From Streptomyces sp. SAJ15 (GTDB lineage Bacteria > Actinomycetota > Actinomycetes > Streptomycetales > Streptomycetaceae), in the NCBI RefSeq assembly GCF_007595705.1, contig NZ_NISY01000002.1, positions 434,001 to 498,000 on the forward strand: DNA of 64,000 nt. Reading direction: 5' to 3'. The position numbers and the translations under genes were made by a program. The first letter of the stretch is position 1, and every line of letters begins with the position of its first letter. Under the pieces are notes generated by a model. It was not told the origin of the DNA and did not search any database. It saw only the letters and a list, made by a program, of their open reading frames with translations. Of this stretch, positions 16,434-25,057 are shown one piece after another.

Positions 16434-16555
16434 CTGGGCGGCATTCAGCTCGCCCGGGTGCGGCTTTCGTCTCGCGCCTTCGGCGCAAAGCGGCGGCAGC
16501 GGGCGAGGAGGGGAGGGGCCCGACGCCATCGCCGTCTGCCGCCCGGTGGCCGATG
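16434..16555 (-). repeat. Dispersed intergenic repeat, copy C (inverted, diverged)
   Basis: Reverse-complement of the right part of copies A and B. It shares the hairpin core GCGCCTTCGGCGC, the GTGCGGCTTTCGTCTCGCG block, and flanks that match with several substitutions. Confidence 0.7.
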
Positions 16556-16719
16556 ACGGCAACCGATCCCATGGCCGACGCCGGTGGTCGAACGTCTGTG
16601 CTCGGTACCCGTGGCGGACGTCCACGGCAGCCGTCTGCGGGCCGGTGTGCGTGAGAGGCGAAGCACCTTCTCAGAATCGTTTGACCGGGTACTTGCTCGG
16701 CAGCAAGCAATACGGAGAG

Positions 16720-16921
16720 GGGGTGTCTCTATTCGACGGGAACGGGAGACTGTCGTTCCGCCCCGGCCACCGGCCACCGGCCATCGAGTATCGACCGGCG
16801 GCCCGCGGGCGGCGACGGCGCCCTGGGCTCCCCTCCCGTCCGCTGTTGCCGCTGTGCGCCGAAGGCGCGAGACGAAAGCCGCACCCGGCCGAGCCGAATG
16901 CCGCCCCACGCGGCCGGTCCG
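16720..16921 (+). repeat. Dispersed intergenic repeat, copy A
   Basis: About 200 bp, nearly identical to copy B 271-272 bp downstream. It begins GGGTGTCT, contains GAACGGGAGACTGTCGTTCC and the hairpin core GCGCCGAAGGCGC, and ends CGGCCGGTCCG. Differences from copy B are a handful of substitutions and one C insertion. Confidence 0.85.
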
Positions 16922-16990
16922 CACGACAGCGACACCCGGCCGGTAGGCCGTCCCGGCGCCGACGTACGGCCGATCAGCCGCGCCCTGAGA

Positions 16991-17193
16991 GGGGTGTCTG
17001 GATTCGGCGGGAACGGGAGACTGTCGTTCCGCCCCGGCCACCGGCCACCGGCCATCGAGCATCGACCGGCGGCCCGCGGACGGCGACGGCGCCCTGGGCT
17101 CCCCCTCCCGTCCGCTGTTGCCGCTGTGCGCCGAAGGCGCGAGACGAAAGCCGCACCCGGCCGAGCCGAACGCCGCCCCACGCGGCCGGTCCG
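16991..17193 (+). repeat. Dispersed intergenic repeat, copy B
   Basis: Second direct copy of the ~200-bp repeat. It ends one or two bases before the stop codon of the minus-strand acetyltransferase gene, so its hairpin core could serve as that gene's terminator. Confidence 0.85.
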
Positions 17194-17194
17194 C

Positions 17195-17743
17195 TTACCC
17201 GGTCCCGGGTCGGGAGCCGTCCGGCGGGGGCGAGAGCCGCAGGGCGTACCGCACCTCCGCGACGTCGACGCCCGCCACCTCGTCCGACTGCTCCCGGCCG
17301 TCCGGCGCGAAACCCGCCCGCTCGTAGAACCGTCGTGCGCGGGCGTTCTCCTTCAGCACCCACAGCAGCATCCGGGGGAAACCGCGCTCGCGGGCCCGGG
17401 CCAGCGACTCGGTCAGCAGGGTGTGGCCGACACCGGTGCCGATCAGCTCGGGGCGGACGTAGAGGGCGTAGAGCTCGGCGTCGCCGGCGGGCACATCCGG
17501 GTCGCGGGAGGGGCCGAGGCAGGCCCAGCCCACCGGCTCTCCGCGCGCCGACTCGGCGATCAGGTTCACCATGACGCCCAGGCCGCGGGAGAAGTACTCC
17601 CGCTGCCGCTCGGCGTCCTCCGCCACGCTCAGCCCGTCCAGATACGCCTGGGGCATCAGCCCGGAGTACGCGGCCTGCCAGCCGCGGACGCGTAGCCCGG
17701 CCACCGCGGTGATGTCGTCCTCCACCATCTCGCGTACGCGCAT
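17195..17743 (-). CDS. GNAT-family N-acetyltransferase
   Basis: 182 residues. The acetyl-CoA-binding motif A is visible as LYALYVRPELIGTGVGHTLLTES (about 91-113, with the R/Q-x-x-G-x-G/A pattern reading LIGTGVG), and motif B as ARRFYERAGF. The substrate cannot be told. ATG 17743 begins directly with the domain (MRVREMVEDD). It is 12 bases downstream of the Rid gene, so probably in one operon with it. Confidence 0.88.
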   Translation of the reverse strand: MRVREMVEDDITAVAGLRVRGWQAAYSGLMPQAYLDGLSVAEDAERQREYFSRGLGVMVNLIAESARGEPVGWACLGPSRDPDVPAGDAELYALYVRPELIGTGVGHTLLTESLARARERGFPRMLLWVLKENARARRFYERAGFAPDGREQSDEVAGVDVAEVRYALRLSPPPDGSRPGTG

Positions 17744-17755
17744 CGGATGACCGGC

Positions 17756-18172
17756 CTATCGGCGCGTGGGCTCCGAGGAGCCCACGACGGCGAGCGCCTC
17801 GACCTCCAGCAGCAGGTCCGGCCGGAACAGCGCGGCGACCTGGACCGCGGAGCTGGCAGGCGGCCGCACGGTGTCGACGAAGGCGTCCCGGGCCTCCCGT
17901 ATCGCGGGCAACTGGGCCACGTCCGTGACGAAGTACGTCAGCTTCACCACGTCCGCGAAGGTCGCGCCCGCTCCGGCCAGACAACGGCGGAGGTTCTCGA
18001 AGACCTGGCGGGCCTGGGCCGCGGGGTCGCCGGGGCCCACCAGCTCGCCGTGCTCGTCCAGCGCGACCTGTCCGGAGACGGCGATGAGGCGGCCGGTGCC
18101 CCACACGACATGGCTGTAGCCGTTGCCCGGAGCGACTCCCTCGGGGGCGGCGAGGTGGCTGAGGTGCGGCAT
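17756..18172 (-). CDS. Rid-family (YjgF/YER057c/UK114) protein
   Basis: 138 residues, the usual Rid size. Seen: YSHVVWGTGRLIAVSGQVALDEHGELVG, the segment AQARQVFENLRRCLAGAGATFADVVKLTYFVTD, and the C-terminal LFRPDLLLEVEALAVV. Family members hydrolyse reactive enamine/imine intermediates or related compounds; the lone Arg of RidA is not obvious, so it may be another subfamily. ATG 18172 has GGGAG just upstream; a longer in-frame version starts inside a palindrome at 18228-18246 and is less likely. Confidence 0.88.
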   Translation of the reverse strand: MPHLSHLAAPEGVAPGNGYSHVVWGTGRLIAVSGQVALDEHGELVGPGDPAAQARQVFENLRRCLAGAGATFADVVKLTYFVTDVAQLPAIREARDAFVDTVRPPASSAVQVAALFRPDLLLEVEALAVVGSSEPTRR

Positions 18173-18227
18173 GCGGACTCCCTTGCGCTCTCGGGGCCGA
18201 CCCCCGGTGCTCGGGGCCCGCCCCTGT

Positions 18228-18246
18228 TCATGACGGAACGTCATGA
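18228..18246. promoter_or_regulatory. Inverted repeat TCATGACG-N3-CGTCATGA
   Basis: Perfect 8-3-8 palindrome 56 bases upstream of the Rid start and 43 bases beyond the radical SAM stop. It could be an operator for the Rid-GNAT pair or a small terminator hairpin; the A+T-rich sequence favours an operator. Confidence 0.45.
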
Positions 18247-18288
18247 TCGTGGCTCATGGGGGTGCCGCGACAGCGAATTCCGGCCGCC

Positions 18289-19362
18289 TCACAGCAGGCT
18301 CAGCTGGGTGGCCCGTGACCCGGACGCCGACGCGGGCCCGTGGGCCGTCCCGGAGTCGTGCGCCACCTCGGGATCCCGATCCGCCTCCGGACGGGTGAGG
18401 TTGCGGGCGGCGCCGGCGCGGGCTGGCCCGATGCCGTACTCGGCGGCGAGCTCGTGCACCTGTCGGGTGACGCGTCGCTGGTACCACGTCGGCGCGTACG
18501 CCCCGTCCGCGTACATGGCCTCGTACCGCCGCACCAGGTGCGGATGGTGGCGGGCCAGCCAGGCCATGAACCACTCGCGGGCGCCGGGTCGCAGATGGAG
18601 CACGAGCGGGGTCACCGAGCCCGCCCCGGCGGCGGCGATCGCCCGCACCGTCTCCCGTAGCTGCTCGGGGGTGTCGCCCAGGAACGGGATGACCGGCGCC
18701 ATCAGCACCCCGCACGGGATGCCGTGCTCGGCCAGCGTCCGCACGACGTCGAGGCGCCGCTCGGGCGAGGGTGTGCCCGGCTCCACGGTGCGCCACAGCT
18801 CGCGGTCGACGAAGCCCACGGAGACCGAGACCCCGATGTCGGTCACCCGCGCGGACTGCCGCAGCAGCTCCAGGTCGCGGAGGATCAGCGTGCCCTTGGT
18901 GAGGATCGAGAAGGGGTTCGCGCGGTCGCGCAGCGCGCCCAGGATGCCGGGCATCAGTCGATACCGCCCTTCCGCGCGCTGGTAGCAGTCGACATTGGTG
19001 CCCATGGCGATGTGCTCACCCTGCCAGCGGGACGAGGCCAGCTCGCGGCGGAGCAGCTCGGGGGCGTTGACCTTCACCACGATCTGCGAGTCGAAGCCGA
19101 GGCCGGTGTCGAGGTCGAGATAGCCGTGGGTCTTGCGCGCGAAGCAGTACACACAGGCGTGCGTGCAGCCGCGGTACGGGTTCACCGTCCACTCGAACGG
19201 CATGCGGGAGGCGCCCGGCACCCGGTTGACGATCGAGCGCGCCCGCACCTCGTGGAAGGTGATGCCGCGGAACTCGGGGGTGTCGAAGGTACGGGTGACC
19301 ACCGCGTCGGTGCCGAAGAGGGCGGGGGCGGCTCGGTCGGGGTTCAGGTTGTCCCAGCGCAT
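18289..19362 (-). CDS. Rv2578c-family radical SAM protein
   Basis: 357 residues. The 4Fe-4S cysteine triad C-x3-C-x2-C is CTHACVYC (Cys66, 70, 73), followed by FARKTHGYLDLD and typical AdoMet-barrel strands (AMGTNVDCYQRAE, SILTKGTLILRD). It belongs to the group often annotated spore-photoproduct-lyase-like or Rv2578c-like; the reaction is unknown. Start ATG 19362 has GGAGG 8 bases upstream. A LexA-like sequence lies 35-50 bases upstream, suggesting DNA-damage control. It is divergent from the SRPBCC gene. Confidence 0.9.
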   Translation of the reverse strand: MRWDNLNPDRAAPALFGTDAVVTRTFDTPEFRGITFHEVRARSIVNRVPGASRMPFEWTVNPYRGCTHACVYCFARKTHGYLDLDTGLGFDSQIVVKVNAPELLRRELASSRWQGEHIAMGTNVDCYQRAEGRYRLMPGILGALRDRANPFSILTKGTLILRDLELLRQSARVTDIGVSVSVGFVDRELWRTVEPGTPSPERRLDVVRTLAEHGIPCGVLMAPVIPFLGDTPEQLRETVRAIAAAGAGSVTPLVLHLRPGAREWFMAWLARHHPHLVRRYEAMYADGAYAPTWYQRRVTRQVHELAAEYGIGPARAGAARNLTRPEADRDPEVAHDSGTAHGPASASGSRATQLSLL

Positions 19363-19386
19363 GGTGTGCACCTCCGGGGTCTCGCT

Positions 19387-19413
19387 TGTTCGAGAATAGA
19401 ACATACGCTCGAA
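19387..19413. promoter_or_regulatory. LexA-like box in the divergent promoter
   Basis: TAGAACATACGCTCGA at 19397-19412 matches the actinobacterial SOS box TCGAAC-N4-GTTCGA at 10 of 12 fixed positions. The same stretch forms two overlapping perfect inverted repeats, TGTTC-N7-GAACA (19387-19403) and TTCGAG-N13-CTCGAA (19389-19413). It is the probable control site for the radical SAM gene and perhaps the SRPBCC gene. Confidence 0.55.
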
Positions 19414-19502
19414 GAAAGGCGCGTCAACCCTCGATTTGGGCGGCTGCGCCGCAGGTGGTTGGCTTGCCGGGCAGTGCAACCGAACGTGCGGGAGGAAGAG
19501 GA

Positions 19503-19946
19503 ATGGGGCAGGTCGAGGCCACCACGGAGCGGATCGTCCAGGGCAGGGCCGAGGACGTGTTCGACGCGCTCGCCGATTACAGCGGGACCCGCGCCAAGGT
19601 GCTGTCCGAGCACTTCAGCGAGTACGAGGTGCGAGAGGGCGGCGACGGCGAGGGCACGCTGGTGCACTGGAAGCTCCAGGCCACCAGCAAGCGGGTGCGG
19701 GACTGTCTGCTGGAGGTGACCGAGCCGACCGACGGGCAGCTGGTGGAGAAGGACCGCAACTCCAGCATGGTCACCACATGGATCGTCACCCCGGCGGGTG
19801 AGGGTGCCTCGCGGGTGGTGGTCACCACCACCTGGACCGGCGCCGGCGGCATCGGCGGCTTCTTCGAGCGGACCTTCGCCCCCAAGGGGCTGGCTCGGAT
19901 CTACGACGCGGTGCTCGCCAACCTCGCCGCCGAGCTGGAGAAGTAG
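19503..19946 (+). CDS. SRPBCC-family protein
   Basis: 147 residues with the START/polyketide-cyclase-like fold: N-terminal VEATTERIVQGRAEDVFDALADYSG, central LVHWKLQATSKRVRDCLLEVTEP, C-terminal amphipathic helix KGLARIYDAVLANLAAELEK. Family members bind hydrophobic ligands; no function can be assigned. ATG 19503 is preceded by GGAGGAAGAG. It is divergent from the radical SAM gene and shares its promoter region. Confidence 0.88.
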   Translation: MGQVEATTERIVQGRAEDVFDALADYSGTRAKVLSEHFSEYEVREGGDGEGTLVHWKLQATSKRVRDCLLEVTEPTDGQLVEKDRNSSMVTTWIVTPAGEGASRVVVTTTWTGAGGIGGFFERTFAPKGLARIYDAVLANLAAELEK

Positions 19947-20146
19947 CCGGCGGCCACCCGATCGGTGCGGCGTCAGTCTCACCGTTTCGGGTGGTTTTCC
20001 CGCCGGGTGCGGTCGTGCGCCGTAGCCACTCCGACCGGCACTAAAGCCGCTTGTGCGCCCCTCTCCGGCAAATCGTCGCGCTTGCTCCCTGATGTCGCGT
20101 AATGCGAGAAATGGCGGCGGCGCAGGCGCGACGAGGGGAGAGGCAC

Positions 20147-22714
20147 GTGGGCGGGACCACCGTGGTCGGAACCAGCCTGGTGAAGGGCGACGGCGCTCCG
20201 GCCGTGCCCGGCGAGGCCGCGGAGGACGGATACGGAGCCGTGGACGAGGGCGGCTCCTGGAGCGGAGCCGGGCGCGGGGACCCCCAGGGCGCGTGGCCGC
20301 CGGAGGCCGCCGCGGGCGACGGCGGGCAACCGGCCGACCCGGACGCCGCCCCGGTCCCGCTCAGTCGGGCCCGGGTACGGATGGTCTTCTTCGGGCTGAT
20401 GCTGACGCTGCTGCTGTCGGCGCTCGACCAGACCATCGTCGCCACCGCGCTCCCCAAGATCGTCGGGGAGCTGCACGGCCTGGACGACATGTCCTGGGCC
20501 GTGACCTCCTACCTGCTGGCCTCCACCGTGGTGCTGCCGGTCTACGGCAAGCTCGGCGACGTCATGGGCCGCAAGGGCGTCTTCGTCTTCGCGATCGTCG
20601 TCTTCGTCGCCGGCTCCGCGCTGGCCGGCTGGTCGCGCACCATGAACGAACTGATCGTCTTCCGGGCGATCCAGGGCGTGGGCGGCGGCGGGCTCATGAT
20701 CGGCGTGCAGGCGATCATGGCGGACATCGTCTCCCCCCGCGAACGCGGCCGCTACATGGGCGCCATCGGCGCCACCTTCGGGCTCGCCTCCGTCGCCGGC
20801 CCACTGCTCGGCGGCTTCTTCACCGACCACGCCTCCTGGCGCTGGTGCTTCTACATCAACGTGCCCTTCGGGCTGGTCACCCTCCTCGTCGTGGCGCTGG
20901 TGCTCAGGCTTCCCAAGCCCCCGGGGGAACGCGGCCGGTTCGATCTGCTCGGCGCGGTGCTGCTGGCCGCGTCCTCCACCTTCGTGGTGCTGCTGACCAG
21001 TTGGGGCGGGACCGAGTACGAGTGGCGCTCCCGGGTCATCCTGGGGCTCGCGGCCGGCGCGCTGGGCACCGCGATCCTCTTCGTCGTCGTCGAGTACCAC
21101 GTCGCCGAACCGATCATCCCGCTACGGCTGTTCCGCGACTCCGTCTTCAACATCACCGGCCTGGTGGGCGCGTTGGTGGGCGTCGCGCTCTTCGGCGCCG
21201 CCTCGTACCTGCCGACCTTCCTCCAGATGGTCGACGGCGCCAGCGCCACCGAATCCGGGCTGCTCATGCTGCCCATGATGGCCGGCGTCGTGGTGTCCTC
21301 CATCGTCTCCGGACAGCTCATCAGCCGCACCGGCCGCTACCGGATGCACCCGCTGCTGGGCTGCGCGATCTCCGCCGTGGGCATGTGGCTGCTGTCCCTG
21401 ATGCGCGAGGACACCTCGCGGCTGGAGTACAGCGTCTGGATGGGGGTCCTCGGGGTCGGCGTCGGACTGGTCATGGCGGTGCTGATCCTCGCCGTGCAGA
21501 ACTCCGTACCCCTCGCCGACCTCGGCGCGGCCACCAGCGCCCACAACTACTTCCGGCAGATCGGCGGCAGTGTGGGCGCCGCCGTCTTCGGCACCCTGTT
21601 CGCCGACCGCCTCGCCGACAGCCTGGCGGAGGAGCTGCCGGCCGGCGGCTCGCTGCCCGACCCGGAATCGATCACCCCGCAGATGGTGTACGAGATGCCC
21701 GCCGCGCTGCGTGACGGGTACGTCGCGGCATACGCCGACGCCATGCCGCGGATCTTCCTCTACCTCGTGCCGGTGCTCGTCCTGGGCTTCCTGCTCGCCC
21801 TCCTCCTCAAGGAGAAACCATTGGTGTCCACCACCGAACACGCCTCCGCGCCCGACCACGCCGTGCCGACGGCGCGCCTGGACGGCACGGAGCCGGGCAT
21901 GGAGGGCTTCCAGACCTCCGTCGCCCCGCCCAGCCCGCACACCGCACCGATCTCCGCCGGCGTCCCGGTCTGCGGCACCGTCCAGCACAGCGACGGCACC
22001 TCGGTGCCACGCGCCGCCCTGACCCTCATCGACGTGGGCGGCCGGCAGATCGGGCGCGGCGCCACCGGAGAGGACGGGCGGTACGCGCTCAGCACCCCCG
22101 GCACCGGCTCCTATGTGTTGATCGCCTCGGCCGGCGGTCACCAGCCGCAGGCGGTCACCGTCACCGTCGCCGACCGCCCGGTCGACCTCGACGTGGTGCT
22201 CGGGGGCGCGGGCCGGCTCGCCGGCACGGTGCAGACGGCCGACGGCACGCCGGTGCGGGACGCCATCGTCACCCTCACCGACGTACGCGGCGAGGTGGTG
22301 GCCTCCACCCGCAGCGGCCGCGAGGGCGGCTATGTCATCACCGAGCTGATCGCCGGCGAGTACACCCTGGCCTCCAGCGCCCCCGCCTTCCGCCCCGCGG
22401 CGCTGCCGGTGTCGGTGCAGGCGGCACGGGAGACCCGGCAGGACATCGAACTGGCCGGCGGCGCGGTGCTGCGCGGCGTGGTGCGGGCCGGTGGCGGCCG
22501 CCCGGTGGAGGACGCGCGCGTCACCCTGCTCGACGCCGCGGGGAACGTGGTGGACACCGCCACCACCGGCACGGAAGGCGCCTTCCGCTTCGTCGACCTG
22601 TCGGCCGGCGAGTACACCGTGATCGCCGCCGGCTATCCGCCGGTGGCCACCGTCCTGCACATCGCGGGCGGCGGCCGCACCGAGCGGGACCTGCTGCTCG
22701 GATACGAGGACTGA
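20147..22714 (+). CDS. MFS exporter (DHA2, 14 TM) fused to three carboxypeptidase-regulatory-like domains
   Basis: 855 residues. Residues ~75-560 are a drug:H+ antiporter of the EmrB/QacA group: motif A GKLGDVMGRKG, motif C-like GPLLGGFFTD, and DQTIVATALPKIVGEL in TM1. After TM14 (to about 580) comes a linker and three ~80-residue beta-sandwich repeats, each starting like CGTVQHSDGTSVPRAALTL, AGTVQTADGTPVRDAIVTL or RGVVRAGGGRPVEDARVTL and containing a GxYxL-type strand. I chose GTG 20147 because GAGGGGAG is at 20133-20140; ATG 20102 has no ribosome site. The substrate is unknown; the repeats would sit on one membrane face as a ligand-binding or docking tail. Confidence 0.88.
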   Translation: MGGTTVVGTSLVKGDGAPAVPGEAAEDGYGAVDEGGSWSGAGRGDPQGAWPPEAAAGDGGQPADPDAAPVPLSRARVRMVFFGLMLTLLLSALDQTIVATALPKIVGELHGLDDMSWAVTSYLLASTVVLPVYGKLGDVMGRKGVFVFAIVVFVAGSALAGWSRTMNELIVFRAIQGVGGGGLMIGVQAIMADIVSPRERGRYMGAIGATFGLASVAGPLLGGFFTDHASWRWCFYINVPFGLVTLLVVALVLRLPKPPGERGRFDLLGAVLLAASSTFVVLLTSWGGTEYEWRSRVILGLAAGALGTAILFVVVEYHVAEPIIPLRLFRDSVFNITGLVGALVGVALFGAASYLPTFLQMVDGASATESGLLMLPMMAGVVVSSIVSGQLISRTGRYRMHPLLGCAISAVGMWLLSLMREDTSRLEYSVWMGVLGVGVGLVMAVLILAVQNSVPLADLGAATSAHNYFRQIGGSVGAAVFGTLFADRLADSLAEELPAGGSLPDPESITPQMVYEMPAALRDGYVAAYADAMPRIFLYLVPVLVLGFLLALLLKEKPLVSTTEHASAPDHAVPTARLDGTEPGMEGFQTSVAPPSPHTAPISAGVPVCGTVQHSDGTSVPRAALTLIDVGGRQIGRGATGEDGRYALSTPGTGSYVLIASAGGHQPQAVTVTVADRPVDLDVVLGGAGRLAGTVQTADGTPVRDAIVTLTDVRGEVVASTRSGREGGYVITELIAGEYTLASSAPAFRPAALPVSVQAARETRQDIELAGGAVLRGVVRAGGGRPVEDARVTLLDAAGNVVDTATTGTEGAFRFVDLSAGEYTVIAAGYPPVATVLHIAGGGRTERDLLLGYED

Positions 22715-22875
22715 GCGGAGACCGAGCGGGTACGGGGGCGGAACCGAGCGCCGGTGTGTCCGAGGGGGCGCGTAGGGCCTGCGTTGCGCCGTTCGTGCCG
22801 ACCCGGCGGCGGGCCCCGGCGACGGTTGTCCACAGGGCTGGTTCGGCCGTCCGGCAGCGCGTAACGTGGCGAGGC

Positions 22876-23709
22876 ATGATGATCCTCGTCAGCGCGGACA
22901 TGGAGGGCGTCACCGGCGTGACATGGCCGGCCGATGTGCTGCCCGGGGCCTCCCAGTGGGAGCGCTGCCGCCGGCTGTTCACCTCCGACGTGAACGCGGC
23001 CGTCGCCGGCTTCTTCGACGGCGGCGCCGACGAGGTCGTCGTCAACGAGGCGCACTGGGGGATGCGCAACCTGTTGCTGGAGGAGCTGGACGAGCGGGCC
23101 CGGATGCTGACCGGCCGGCACAAGAGCCTGAGCATGGTCGAGGGCGTCCAGCACGGCGATGTCGACGGCGTCGCGTTCGTCGGCTATCACACGGGCGCGG
23201 GCACCGAGGGCGTGCTCGCCCACACCTACCTCGCCAACTCCATCACCGGAGTGTGGGTCGGCGGCGTGCGCGCCAGCGAGGGCCTGCTCAACTCGCTGGT
23301 CGTCGCCGAGTACGGGGTGCCGGTGGTCCTGGTGACGGGCGACGACCGCACCTGCCAGGACGCCCGGGCGTACGCCCCGCGGGCCCGGCACGTCGCCGTC
23401 AAGGACTACGTGTCGCGGTACGCGGCCGTGTGCCGCCCCCCGGCCCGCACCGCGGCCGACATCCGGGCCGCGGCGAAGGAGGCGGCGGCGCTCGCGGTGC
23501 GCCACGAGCCGGTGCGCGGTGGCCCCTTCACGATCGAGGTCGAGTTCGACGCGGAGCACCTGGCGGGCGCGGTGACCGTCGTGCCCGGCGTGGAGCGCAG
23601 CGGAGAGCGACGCGTCTCCTACACGTCAACCACCATGTACGAGGGCATCCGCTGCTTCAAGGCGGTCACCACCCTCGCCTCGGCCGCAACGGAGGAGGAG
23701 TATGGCTGA
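22876..23709 (+). CDS. M55-family peptidase (D-aminopeptidase DppA type)
   Basis: 277 residues. Zinc-dependent release of N-terminal D-amino acids in DppA relatives. Seen: the N-terminal metal motif SADMEG (Asp and Glu ligands), NEAHWGMRNLL, GYHTGAG with a candidate His ligand, and the conserved SEGLLNSLVVAEYGVPVVLVTGDDRTCQDA. ATG 22876 is used; a second ATG follows immediately. First gene of a three-peptidase operon; its stop overlaps the next start by 8 bases. No dpp transport genes are next to it. Confidence 0.9.
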   Translation: MMILVSADMEGVTGVTWPADVLPGASQWERCRRLFTSDVNAAVAGFFDGGADEVVVNEAHWGMRNLLLEELDERARMLTGRHKSLSMVEGVQHGDVDGVAFVGYHTGAGTEGVLAHTYLANSITGVWVGGVRASEGLLNSLVVAEYGVPVVLVTGDDRTCQDARAYAPRARHVAVKDYVSRYAAVCRPPARTAADIRAAAKEAAALAVRHEPVRGGPFTIEVEFDAEHLAGAVTVVPGVERSGERRVSYTSTTMYEGIRCFKAVTTLASAATEEEYG

Positions 23710-25051
23710 GCAGACCGGCCGCGCGGAGGCGATCGACGCGCAGGCGCTGGAGGAAGTGGTGCGGTTCACCTCCGAGCTGATCCGGATCGACACCACCAAC
23801 CGGGGTGGCGGGGACTGCCGGGAGCGTCCCGCCGCCGAATACGTCGCCGAGCGGCTCGGCGAGGCCGATATCGCGCCCACCCTGCTGGAGCGGGTGCCGG
23901 GGCGCACCAATGTGGTGGCGCGCGTCGAGGGCCGCGACCCGAGCGCGCCCGCGCTGCTGGTCCACGGCCATCTGGACGTGGTGCCCGCCGAGCCCGCGGA
24001 CTGGTCCGTGCACCCCTTCTCCGGCGAGGTGCGCGACGGCGTGGTCTGGGGCCGGGGCGCCGTCGACATGAAGAACATGGACGCGATGGTGCTCGCGGTG
24101 GTCCGGGCCTGGGCGCGTGCCGGGGTGCGGCCGCGCCGGGACATCGTCCTCGCCTTCACCGCCGATGAGGAGGACAACGGCTCGGCCGGCGCCGCCTTCC
24201 TGGTGGACGAGCACGCCGGGCTCTTCGAAGGCTGCACCGAGGGCATCGGCGAGTCCGGTGCCTACACCTTCCACGCCGGGCCGCGGCAGCGGATCTATCC
24301 CATCGGGGCCGGTGAGCGCGGCACCGCCTGGCTGCGGCTCACCGCGCGCGGCACCGCCGGCCACGGCTCGCTGACCAACCGGGCCAACGCCGTGAGCCGG
24401 CTGGCGGCCGCCGTCGCACGGATCGGCGAGTACCGCTGGCCGGTCCGACTGACTCCGACCGTCCGGGCCTGCCTGACCGAACTGGCCGCGCTCCAGGGCA
24501 TCGCCGTCGACCCGGAGGCCCCCGACTTCGACGTGGACGAGCTGCTGACCAAGCTGGGGCGGGCCGCCGCGCTGGTGGGGCCGACCGTGCGCAACAGCGC
24601 CAACCCGACGGTGCTGGAGGCCGGCTACAAGATCAATGTCATTCCGGGGAGCGCCACCGCCTATGTCGACGGCCGTGTCCTGCCCGGCGGCGACGAGGAG
24701 TTCCGCACCGCCCTGGACCGGCTCACCGGCCCCGACGTCGACTGGGAGTTCCACCACCGCGAGGTGGCGCTGGAGGCGCCGGTGGGACCCGGCGCGCCGA
24801 CGTACACGGCGATGCGCGCGGCCGTCGAGCGGTTCGACCCGGAGGGCTCCGTGGTGCCGTACTGCCTGTCGGGCGGCACCGACGCCAAGCAGTTCTCCCG
24901 GCTCGGCGTCGTCGGCTACGGCTTCTCGCCGCTCAGGCTCCCCGAAGGCTTCGACTACAAGGCGCTCTTCCACGGTGTGGACGAGCGAGTGCCCGTCGAG
25001 GCCCTGCACTTCGGCGTCCGCGTGCTCGACCACTTCCTTCAGGAGGCGTGA
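23702..25051 (+). CDS. M20-family metallopeptidase (ArgE/DapE/CPG2 group)
   Basis: 449 residues. The first metal motif is HGHLDVVP (about 89-96), the bridging Asp is in GRGAVDMKNMD, and the catalytic EE pair in ADEEDNGSAGA; the central dimerisation domain has AGHGSLTN, and SGGTDAKQFS near 400 matches the C-terminal metal block. Family members hydrolyse dipeptides or N-acyl amino acids. The ATG overlaps the end of the M55 gene, so expression is coupled, and the S9 gene follows 6 bases later. Length and motif order are normal for the group. Confidence 0.93.
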   Translation: MAEQTGRAEAIDAQALEEVVRFTSELIRIDTTNRGGGDCRERPAAEYVAERLGEADIAPTLLERVPGRTNVVARVEGRDPSAPALLVHGHLDVVPAEPADWSVHPFSGEVRDGVVWGRGAVDMKNMDAMVLAVVRAWARAGVRPRRDIVLAFTADEEDNGSAGAAFLVDEHAGLFEGCTEGIGESGAYTFHAGPRQRIYPIGAGERGTAWLRLTARGTAGHGSLTNRANAVSRLAAAVARIGEYRWPVRLTPTVRACLTELAALQGIAVDPEAPDFDVDELLTKLGRAAALVGPTVRNSANPTVLEAGYKINVIPGSATAYVDGRVLPGGDEEFRTALDRLTGPDVDWEFHHREVALEAPVGPGAPTYTAMRAAVERFDPEGSVVPYCLSGGTDAKQFSRLGVVGYGFSPLRLPEGFDYKALFHGVDERVPVEALHFGVRVLDHFLQEA

Positions 25052-25057
25052 CCACAG

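Larger units (their letters stand above)
16329..17194. other. 866-bp gene-free region with three copies of a dispersed repeat
   Basis: No convincing gene; every long open frame here is an artefact of the base composition and repeats the same frame-shifted peptide. The stretch holds one inverted and two direct copies of a repeat (listed separately). About 16640-16720 is A+T-richer (AGAATCGTTTGACC, AGCAAGCAATACGG) and might be a promoter or remnant. Confidence 0.75.

Noticed and set aside
16366..17574. Several open frames of 100-400 codons through the repeat block, with repeated peptide segments such as LCAEGARRKPHP
   Set aside because: The similarity is due to the DNA repeat; there is no ribosome site, no domain, and the frames run into the acetyltransferase gene.
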